Shown piece by piece: positions 1-5,501 of a stretch of DNA of 12,197 nt (its first letter is position 1; each line of letters starts with the position of its first letter). Made by a program: the position numbers and the translations under genes. The notes below the pieces were generated by a model. That model had not been told where the DNA came from and searched no databases. It saw only the letters and a list, made by a program, of their open reading frames with translations. Source of the DNA: Clostridia bacterium (GTDB lineage Bacteria > Bacillota > Clostridia > Oscillospirales > Acutalibacteraceae); contig CAAFXQ010000189.1 of the NCBI GenBank assembly GCA_900767015.1, positions 1 through 12,197 of the forward strand, written 5' to 3'.

Positions 1-111
1 AACCTTTTCAAAATCCGATTCGGTCAGCGCAGTTTTTAGCTTTATTGCATCGGCGCAGGAAAAAATATCCGCCTTTTTCAGCAAGGCAATATCGCTATCC
101 GAAAGAGCCAT
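1..111 (-). CDS. Unrecognised protein, N-terminal 37 residues only (truncated by window edge)
   Basis: An open frame reads from an ATG at 111-109 to the window edge without a stop. The visible N-terminus begins MALSDSDIALLKKADIFSCA and continues with an acidic, helix-prone stretch ending in DFEKV. The start is supported by a GAGGTGA ribosome binding site about 5 bases upstream (near 118-124) and by a perfect sigma-A promoter at 152-180. An ATG four bases further upstream meets a stop after six codons, so it is not the start. No domain, signal peptide or membrane segment is visible in this short piece, and I do not recognise the family. The gene lies downstream of the GPH transporter on the same strand, but a terminator at 251-291 and its own promoter suggest separate transcription. 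Confidence 0.7.
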   Translation of the reverse strand, partial: MALSDSDIALLKKADIFSCADAIKLKTALTESDFEKV

Positions 112-151
112 TCATCTCACCTCGTTGTGTCTCATTTGAAACATCTTGCAG

Positions 152-180
152 ATTATACCATATCGTGCAATCCTTGTCAA
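152..180 (-). promoter_or_regulatory. Consensus sigma-A promoter for the truncated gene at 1-111
   Basis: On the minus strand TTGACA (180-175) is followed by a 17-base spacer and TATAAT (157-152). Both hexamers match consensus in full. Transcription would begin near 145, giving a leader of about 34 bases that ends in the GAGGTGA ribosome binding site. The rest of the 190-bp gap (112-301) holds only this promoter and the upstream terminator. Confidence 0.88.
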
Positions 181-250
181 GAAGCATAAAAGCCTTAAGA
201 TAAAACAATATCGCTGTTGTTCTTGTTTTTGCAATATAAAGAGTGTTGAC

Positions 251-291
251 AAAAATAAAAAATCCATAACCTGAAAACAGATTATGGATTT
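251..291 (-). terminator. Rho-independent terminator after the GPH transporter gene
   Basis: Read on the minus strand, a 10-bp perfect stem (AAATCCATAA at 291-282 pairing with TTATGGATTT at 269-260) is extended by one T-G wobble pair and a CTG/CAG pairing, with a TTTT loop. It runs into a T-rich tract over 259-251. It starts 10 bases after the transporter stop codon. The stem is AT-rich, but its length and tail make termination likely. On the plus strand there is no comparable T-run, so it is probably one-directional. Confidence 0.8.
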
Positions 292-301
292 AAGCTTTCA
301 A

Positions 302-1843
302 TTATTCAGCTTTTTCCGCATCGAGAGCTTCTTCTTTCATTTCAAGCTCATCAATAGCGGCCTGTCTTCTGACCTTAAGGTCAGCAATCATTTTCTCCTT
401 GAACTCGCCGTCAATCTTAAAGAACATGAAGGCAATACCGGTAAGAAGTCTTGCCGCCGCAGGAGCCATGGCGAATATGAGCCAAAGACCGCTCTGAACG
501 TGAGAATCGGTTACTCTTGCTCCGACGCCGCCGATTGCTTCCGCAGCGTCTCTTGCCGCTTCATATCCGATCCAGGTAAGAACCATAGCCGAAAGCCATT
601 GGTTGATGGAGTTACCAAGCTTTCCAAAGTAGCCGGAAATGGTGCTGACAAGCGCTTCGTTCCGGATTCCGTTTTTCCATTCCGAGTAGTCAAAAACGTC
701 GCCGAGAAGAGAAGCGAGGCAAACACTGATAACCTTGTTCGGAAGACCGCAGACCGTAAGAGCAAAACCGATCCAGATAAGGTTAAGAACGATTTTGTCG
801 TCAAAGACTGCAGAGAAAGGATGATAGCCGACAAGCCACATCGTGGTATACGCTGCACCGCCGAAAAGAGCGGCGGCAATAATCGTTTTCTTTGCGCCGA
901 ACTTGTTTACCCATTTGCCGGCGACCGGCGCCATGACAAAGTTCGGAAGACCCGTAAAGAGAGAAACAAGAGTAGAATAAGACATCTTGCCTGTGCAGTG
1001 CGCCCAGAAAAACTTTTCGTTCGCAGAACCGACAGACTTGAAGCTGTTGAAGAAGTTTGCAAGAATGTAGATGAACATCTGCGGGTTTTTGAGAAGCTGT
1101 TTGAACGATTCAATAAAACCGACCTCGTTCATTTCTTCCCGGGACGCAAGAGGAATACGCTCACGCATATTCTTAAAGCCGTAAAGACAAGCGCAACTGC
1201 AGATAATAACACAGAAAAGTGAGAAATACTTATAAACGGAATTCTGAGAAACGCCCATCTTCGGCATAAAGTCAAGAGGAAGCGCCAGAAGCGACGTTGC
1301 CCAGGCACCAAAGTTCTTGGCAAACTCAGAAACCGTAATCAGCGTGTTTCGCTCTTTTATGTTCGGGGTGTCGTTGTACATGATAAGATACCATGTACCG
1401 AAGTATGACATACCAAGACCGTAAAGGACGGTTGCGACAATGTAGTAAACGGTTGTTCCCACAGTTCCCAAAGAAGGAATGTTGAACAACATATAAAGAC
1501 CAATCGCAAGAAGAGGAATCGGAAGAATCAGATACGGCTTGATTCTTCCCCAACGGGTACGGGTGCGGTCAATAATAAGACCTGAGATCGTATCATCAAG
1601 CGCATCATAAATAGAAGCACCGAGCTGAATATTGGCATAGACAGTCGGGTCAAGACCAAGGTTATCGATTGCGAACTTCTGCCGGAAGGAATTGACGAAT
1701 TCGTCTATGTTTCTCTGGCTGAGTGAAACAAGACAGTAGGAAATCATTTCTTTCGGACGAAGATAACGCTTTTCTTTTAAAGAAGAACTGATCTGTTCTT
1801 CAGAAACTTCTTCAATTACCGGAGCTTCAACTTTTTCTGCCAT
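302..1843 (-). CDS. GPH-family (MelB-type) sugar:cation symporter, MFS superfamily
   Basis: This 513-residue integral membrane protein belongs to the glycoside-pentoside-hexuronide family (MFS_2 type), which imports sugars or glycosides together with H+, Na+ or Li+. The family signature after the second helix is clear: Asp80 and Asp84 in YDALDDTISG, then DRTRTRWGR (92-100). The mid-protein cytoplasmic motif FDYSEWKNGIR, followed by FGKLGN, is also present. About twelve hydrophobic segments are visible. The N-terminus carries an acidic cytoplasmic tail of roughly 25 residues and the C-terminus a charged tail (EMKEEALDAEKAE). The usual Pro in the (N/D)DP part of the motif is Thr here. AAGGAGGAGA (1860-1851) lies about 7 bases before the ATG, inside the end of the upstream zinc-ribbon gene, whose TAA directly abuts this ATG. 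The substrate cannot be inferred. Confidence 0.9.
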   Translation of the reverse strand: MAEKVEAPVIEEVSEEQISSSLKEKRYLRPKEMISYCLVSLSQRNIDEFVNSFRQKFAIDNLGLDPTVYANIQLGASIYDALDDTISGLIIDRTRTRWGRIKPYLILPIPLLAIGLYMLFNIPSLGTVGTTVYYIVATVLYGLGMSYFGTWYLIMYNDTPNIKERNTLITVSEFAKNFGAWATSLLALPLDFMPKMGVSQNSVYKYFSLFCVIICSCACLYGFKNMRERIPLASREEMNEVGFIESFKQLLKNPQMFIYILANFFNSFKSVGSANEKFFWAHCTGKMSYSTLVSLFTGLPNFVMAPVAGKWVNKFGAKKTIIAAALFGGAAYTTMWLVGYHPFSAVFDDKIVLNLIWIGFALTVCGLPNKVISVCLASLLGDVFDYSEWKNGIRNEALVSTISGYFGKLGNSINQWLSAMVLTWIGYEAARDAAEAIGGVGARVTDSHVQSGLWLIFAMAPAAARLLTGIAFMFFKIDGEFKEKMIADLKVRRQAAIDELEMKEEALDAEKAE

Positions 1844-2644
1844 TTACTTTTCTCCTCCTTCCTCGGAATTTTCTGCTTTTGCCTTAAACGGTTCGCCTAT
1901 TTTTTTGGCGTATTCGGCCTGAAGCTCATCTTTGTTTGCGTCAGGGATATATTTCCCGTCAAGAGGGCCGATCTTTCTTGTCAGAACGATGATGTCAAGA
2001 ATAAGAGCGATTGCAAAAAGAGCAATACCGACATAGCAGCCCCATCCGACGCTGCCTTCTGCGCCCGTGGCAGTAATAAACTTGCCGAGGAAAACAGGGA
2101 AAAGCGAATAGGTAACAAGTGAAATCAGGTGTGCAATCATTGTTACGGGCTGTTTTGGCTTTTTGCCAAGAATGGGAATAAGGAAAAAGGCAATCACGCC
2201 GAAGAGAAGACTGAGCGCCAGTCCGAGTGCACTGATAAGAGCAAGCTTTGCATTCGGATTGGAAAGGTCTGCTGTTATGGCACCGATAAGATCCCCTATC
2301 TTAAACGTGTCTTTTGTGAAAAGGGCAATGGCGTTGATTGTGCCGGCTGAAATCTCCTGACCGGATTCGGTTATGTACTTGATTGCACCAAGGGGTACAA
2401 CATAGCCGAGAATCGGAAGAAAAGCAAAAAGGAACCGAATGATTCTCAGCGGGGTTCCGACAACCGTAAATTTCAGTTTGTTGAGGGTGGAATGCATTTT
2501 ATAAAAGGATTCCTCCCTTTTCAGTGCATCTTCCTCGAGTCTTTCCTCCCAGTTATGGTTCGGAATATTTGCACCGCAATGCGGACATTCCGCTCTGATA
2601 TTCCATATATGCAGCTTTTCTTGACAATGAGGACATACTGCCAT
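1844..2644 (-). CDS. Zinc-ribbon membrane protein of unknown function
   Basis: This 266-residue protein starts at the ATG at 2644-2642. A TTG two codons upstream would sit only one base from the GGGGG ribosome binding site (2656-2652), whereas the ATG has normal spacing of 7. Residues 4-23 form a four-cysteine zinc ribbon (CPHC, 12 residues, CPHC). A charged, probably helical stretch follows (32-60). Then come four likely membrane segments, near 68-88, 134-158, 169-190 and 203-223, with a polar loop of about 40 residues after the first. The C-terminal tail of about 45 residues is charged and ends in EEGGEK. I do not recognise a named family. It is the first gene of an operon with the GPH transporter and ends exactly where that gene starts, so an accessory or regulatory role for the transporter is a reasonable inference but unproven. 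Confidence 0.82.
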   Translation of the reverse strand: MAVCPHCQEKLHIWNIRAECPHCGANIPNHNWEERLEEDALKREESFYKMHSTLNKLKFTVVGTPLRIIRFLFAFLPILGYVVPLGAIKYITESGQEISAGTINAIALFTKDTFKIGDLIGAITADLSNPNAKLALISALGLALSLLFGVIAFFLIPILGKKPKQPVTMIAHLISLVTYSLFPVFLGKFITATGAEGSVGWGCYVGIALFAIALILDIIVLTRKIGPLDGKYIPDANKDELQAEYAKKIGEPFKAKAENSEEGGEK

Positions 2645-2675
2645 AAGCAAACCCCCTTTATTTTTTCACTTTACT

Positions 2676-2704
2676 ATGTTACAGTAAAAAAGCACAAGTG
2701 TCAA
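2676..2704 (-). promoter_or_regulatory. Sigma-A promoter of the zinc-ribbon / GPH transporter operon
   Basis: On the minus strand TTGACA (2704-2699) is followed by a 17-base spacer and TAACAT (2681-2676). The -35 is perfect and the -10 matches 4 of 6. The predicted start near 2669 leaves a leader of about 25 bases containing the AAAGGGGG ribosome binding site. A short inverted repeat (ACAAT, TT, ATTGT at 2715-2726) lies about 10 bp upstream of the -35 and could bind a regulator, but it is too short to rely on. Confidence 0.75.
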
Positions 2705-2708
2705 GGTT

Positions 2709-2825
2709 AATCCGACAATTTATTGTGAAAATTCGACAGTTTTTTTCCCTTTACGTAACGCCAATGCATAAAAATGCTGTATGGATCATGCGGTTAATTC
2801 TACACTATAAATTAAAATCCGACAA
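2709..2825. repeat. Ten-base direct repeat spanning a divergent intergenic region
   Basis: AATCCGACAA occurs at 2709-2718 and again at 2816-2825, in the same orientation. A related AATTCGACA lies at 2730-2738. One copy sits just upstream of the minus-strand promoter at 2676-2704. The other lies just before the plus-strand TATAAT at 2832. Their placement suggests possible protein-binding sites, but chance cannot be excluded. Confidence 0.3.
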
Positions 2826-2831
2826 AATATG

Positions 2832-2837
2832 TATAAT
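2832..2837 (+). promoter_or_regulatory. Possible -10 element for the comM-like gene
   Basis: TATAAT matches the -10 consensus fully and lies 30 bases before the chosen ATG, which would put transcription near 2844 with a short leader holding AAGGAG (2855-2860). The -35 position at 17-base spacing (2809-2814, AAATTA) is poor, and the TG immediately before TATAAT lacks the spacer base of a true extended -10. The promoter is therefore tentative. Confidence 0.4.
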
Positions 2838-2867
2838 AAACTCATCTTATTCATAAGGAGCGTTTCT

Positions 2868-4394
2868 ATGTTTTCAAAGGTGTACAGCATCGGTCTTTTC
2901 GGAATGAATACCTATACGGTCGGTGTTGAAGCAACACTTGACTCCGGTATGTCACGGTTCGATATCGTCGGACTTCCCGACGCCGCCGTCAGCGAATCAA
3001 GAGAACGGGTTCGTGCGGCAACGAAGAACAACGGGCTTCCCTATCCGTCGGGCAGAATTACGATCAATCTTTCGCCGGCGGACAAGAGAAAGGAAGGCCC
3101 CGTTTATGACCTACCGATTCTGATTGCGCTTTTATCGGCGGAAAACTACTTTAAGACCGATCTTTCAAAGACCTGCTTTTTCGGTGAGCTTTCGCTGAGC
3201 GGCAGGCTGTGCCGGGTAAACGGTGCGCTTCCGATGGTAATTCATGCCCGGGAACAGGGCTTTGACCGGGTTTTCATTCCCGCCGCCAATTCAAACGAAT
3301 GCAGTATCGTCGAGGGGATCGACATCTATCCGATTGAAGATGTTGCTTCACTGATTGAGCATCTCAAAGGACGAAAAAAGGCGGAAAAACTGATTCCCGG
3401 TTCTGTCCGGGAAGTGTCCGACTGCGCTTCGATTTTCGACTATTCGGATGTCAAGGGACAGTTTCAGGCCAAGCGTGCCCTCGAGGTTGCGGCGGCAGGA
3501 GGTCACAATACGCTGATGATCGGCCCGCCGGGCTCGGGAAAAAGTATGCTTGCCAAGCGTATCCCGACGATTCTTCCCGACATGACGTTCGAAGAAAGCC
3601 TTGAGACAACGAAGCTGTATTCGATTGCAGGTGAGCTTTCCGCTTCAGCTTCTCTGATTACGTCAAGACCGTTCCGCTCTCCGCATCATACGATTTCGGC
3701 GGTCGGGCTTTCCGGCGGCGGAAAAATCCCGAAGCCCGGTGAACTGAGTCTTGCTCACCACGGCGTTCTCTTTTTAGACGAGCTTCCCGAGTTTTCCAAA
3801 CAGTCCATGGAAGCACTGCGTCAGCCGCTTGAGGACGGAAAAATCACAATTGCAAGAGTGTCGGGCACACTCACCTACCCGTGCGACATTATGCTTGTCT
3901 GTGCGATGAATCCCTGTCCCTGCGGCTATTACGGTCATCCGACAAGACAGTGCACCTGCCCGAAAGGAATGCCGGCGAAATATCTTTCCAAGGTCAGCGG
4001 TCCGCTTCTTGACCGGTTTGATATTCATATTGAAGTGCCGCAGGTGGACTTCAAAAAGCTTTCGGACGATAAGCCCGCCGAGCCGTCGTCAAAAATCAAG
4101 GAACGGGTCAACGCCGCACGGCTCATTCAGCGGGAACGCTTCAAGGGAAGTGACACAAAATGCAACAGCAAAATGACGCCCGTTCAGACACGAAGCTTTT
4201 GCAAGCCCGACGAAAAAGGCAGACAGCTTCTTGAAAAATGCTTTGATTCGCTCGGCCTTTCCGCAAGAGCGTACGATAAAATCCTCAGAGTGGCACGAAC
4301 CGTCGCCGACCTTGAGGGAAGCGAAGAAATCAGGTTTGAGCACGTCGCCGAGGCCATACAGTACAGAAGCCTTGACCGAAAATATTGGAAGTGA
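2868..4394 (+). CDS. comM: ComM/YifB-family Mg-chelatase-like AAA+ ATPase
   Basis: This 508-residue cytoplasmic protein matches the full length of the YifB/ComM family. In Haemophilus and Vibrio, ComM is a hexameric helicase that promotes branch migration during natural transformation; the role in Clostridia is less certain. Domains in order: a ChlI-type N-terminal fold (about 20-140, with GLPDAAVSESRERVRAA), an AAA+ core with Walker A GPPGSGKS (219-226) and Walker B LFLDE (Asp304, Glu305), the family cysteine cluster starting at NPCPCG (348-353) and continuing with CTC, and a C-terminal Mg-chelatase domain ending in ARTVADLEGSEEI and AIQYRSLDRKYW. The ATG at 2868 has AAGGAG seven bases upstream and fits the conserved MFSKVYSIGL start; an in-frame extension to 2829 lacks support. 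The usual neighbour dprA is absent. An 81-residue gene follows almost at once. Confidence 0.93.
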   Translation: MFSKVYSIGLFGMNTYTVGVEATLDSGMSRFDIVGLPDAAVSESRERVRAATKNNGLPYPSGRITINLSPADKRKEGPVYDLPILIALLSAENYFKTDLSKTCFFGELSLSGRLCRVNGALPMVIHAREQGFDRVFIPAANSNECSIVEGIDIYPIEDVASLIEHLKGRKKAEKLIPGSVREVSDCASIFDYSDVKGQFQAKRALEVAAAGGHNTLMIGPPGSGKSMLAKRIPTILPDMTFEESLETTKLYSIAGELSASASLITSRPFRSPHHTISAVGLSGGGKIPKPGELSLAHHGVLFLDELPEFSKQSMEALRQPLEDGKITIARVSGTLTYPCDIMLVCAMNPCPCGYYGHPTRQCTCPKGMPAKYLSKVSGPLLDRFDIHIEVPQVDFKKLSDDKPAEPSSKIKERVNAARLIQRERFKGSDTKCNSKMTPVQTRSFCKPDEKGRQLLEKCFDSLGLSARAYDKILRVARTVADLEGSEEIRFEHVAEAIQYRSLDRKYWK

Positions 4395-4399
4395 TGCCT

Positions 4400-4645
4400 A
4401 TGAAAGAGATTTTAACTTATCGGGACGAAAACGGCTTTCACTGCCAGGACGAAAAAGCCGCAATCGAACGGCTCGGAAGAATCGAAGCGCTTTATAAACG
4501 TACCTGTGAAGAGCAGGAAGAAATCTCGGCTCAGCTTTCCGATTTACGATCCGCCGGAAAAGCCAAAAGCGTAAAATTCAACCAGCTATTGGCGAAAAAG
4601 CTGACGAACGTCAGTATCATAGCCGCACTTGAATCGTGCTTTTAA
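4400..4645 (+). CDS. Small hypothetical protein downstream of comM
   Basis: This gene of 81 residues (MKEILTYRDENGFHC onward) follows comM with a gap of only five bases and ends before a terminator, so it is probably co-transcribed. The ATG at 4400 is chosen because GGAAG (4387-4391) lies 8 bases upstream. An ATG at 4394 would overlap the comM stop as TGATG and is a possible alternative adding two residues. The protein is soluble, with no membrane segment. Its centre (roughly 20-55) is rich in Glu, Lys, Gln and Leu and could form a helical hairpin or short coiled coil. There are three cysteines (15, 36, 80) and no recognisable motif. I do not know its family. Tight linkage suggests expression with ComM, not a proven shared function. 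Confidence 0.7.
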   Translation: MKEILTYRDENGFHCQDEKAAIERLGRIEALYKRTCEEQEEISAQLSDLRSAGKAKSVKFNQLLAKKLTNVSIIAALESCF

Positions 4646-4666
4646 CCGACTTCAGCATCTATAAGA

Positions 4667-4705
4667 AAACAGGTGATTCCAAGCGAACCACCTGTTTTTA
4701 TTATT
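4667..4705 (+). terminator. Rho-independent terminator after comM and the small gene, possibly bidirectional
   Basis: AAACAGGTG (4667-4675) pairs perfectly with CACCTGTTT (4689-4697). After an A/C mismatch the inner TTC/GAA can pair around a CAAGC loop. The stem runs into TTTTTATTATT on the plus strand. On the minus strand it is followed by TTTTCTTATAG, so it may also stop transcription arriving from the yhhN side, whose stop codon is about 20 bases away. Confidence 0.85.
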
Positions 4706-4718
4706 CTCATGCTGCGGT

Positions 4719-5432
4719 TTATTTTGCAAGAAGTGCGACCGAAAACGCAATCATGTACTGACCGAAATAATAGGTCGCATGATTGATGATAAAGTTTGCC
4801 GGGGTGTTCTTGCCCTCGCCGAAATACATCGGAGACAACACAAGGTCGGAAATAAGGAAGAGAACCGAACCGATTGCATAAACGATGAACGCCGGACGCT
4901 TTGAAACGAAAGCGGCCACAACAGCCGTCGCCACCATAGCGGCAAGAATAAAGCTGTAAAGGGTTACGATCGCCTTGTATTTGCCGAATTTCTGTTTCAT
5001 CGGTTTTTCAAGAAGAAGATTGCCGACGGCAACAACGATTCCGGCGAGTACGGGAATGAACATCAGCTTCAGACTGATATCCGCCGCCGTAACAAGCGCC
5101 GGGATATAGAAAAGATGACCGATACCGAAGCAGATAAAGCCCGCATACAGGTATTGCTTCATGTCATTCGGATAGACCCACTTCTGGTCAAGATAAATAT
5201 CGCCGAGCATACCGAAAACAAGACCGACAACAATCAGAATTCCGTACTGCCATTGAGCGGGATTATTGACAATTCCGCAGACAGCGGTCAGAATAAAGAA
5301 AATGCTGGTTGCATTCTTCAAAAATACACCTGTGACGCTTCTTTTGTCCTTGCATTTGAGGATAAAAGCGACAAGGAACAGCATACCGATAACGATACAT
5401 GTCAGGCACATCAGCATTCCTGATTTTAACAT
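4719..5432 (-). CDS. YhhN/TMEM86-family membrane protein, probable lysoplasmalogenase
   Basis: This 237-residue membrane protein has about eight hydrophobic segments. Characterised YhhN/TMEM86 members hydrolyse the vinyl-ether bond of lysoplasmalogens, releasing a fatty aldehyde. Family features visible: GMLGDIYLD with Asp78 and Asp82, the CFGIGHLFY segment (101-109), LISDLVLS with Asp196, and the C-terminal HATYYFGQYMIAFS (218-231). The start at 5432 is fixed by GGAGG (5444-5440) seven bases upstream; an upstream in-frame extension would include that ribosome binding site. It is the last gene of the trkA-trkH-GPH run, 69 bp after the second GPH gene, with a strong hairpin in the gap. An anaerobic clostridium with ether lipids would give it a role in membrane lipid turnover; activity in this organism is inferred. 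Confidence 0.82.
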   Translation of the reverse strand: MLKSGMLMCLTCIVIGMLFLVAFILKCKDKRSVTGVFLKNATSIFFILTAVCGIVNNPAQWQYGILIVVGLVFGMLGDIYLDQKWVYPNDMKQYLYAGFICFGIGHLFYIPALVTAADISLKLMFIPVLAGIVVAVGNLLLEKPMKQKFGKYKAIVTLYSFILAAMVATAVVAAFVSKRPAFIVYAIGSVLFLISDLVLSPMYFGEGKNTPANFIINHATYYFGQYMIAFSVALLAK

Positions 5433-5454
5433 ACTATTACCTCCAAAAATCAAT

Positions 5455-5490
5455 CGGCTGAAGCAAAAACATCAGGTCAGACTTCAGCCG
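5455..5490 (-). terminator. Intergenic hairpin between the second GPH gene and yhhN; weak terminator or attenuator
   Basis: CGGCTGAAG and CTTCAGCCG (5490-5482 and 5463-5455) form a perfect 9-bp GC-containing stem with an 18-base loop. It begins 11 bases after the transporter stop codon and ends about 10 bases before the GGAGG of yhhN. The following ATTGATTTTTGG is only a weak T-tract, separated from the stem. It could be a partial terminator that lowers yhhN expression, an mRNA stabiliser for the upstream genes, or a site affecting translation. Confidence 0.5.
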
Positions 5491-5501
5491 TACTGTTTCA
5501 T

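Noticed and set aside
197..236. Possible stem (ATATTGC with GCGATAT) in the gap after the terminator
   Set aside because: It has seven pairs including a wobble around a 16-base loop in AT-rich sequence, with no T-run and no linked gene start.
245..250. TTGACA on the plus strand as a possible -35
   Set aside because: No -10-like hexamer occurs at 16-18 bases, and the downstream sequence is the terminator of the minus-strand transporter; no plus-strand gene follows.
284..1222. A 312-codon open frame on the plus strand
   Set aside because: It lies antisense to the well-supported GPH transporter gene. Its protein is rich in Arg/Lys with no domain, and it has no ribosome binding site.
2765..2776. 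GCAT-AAAA-ATGC mini-hairpin in the gap before comM
   Set aside because: A four-base stem is too short to be meaningful and is not near a promoter hexamer or T-run.
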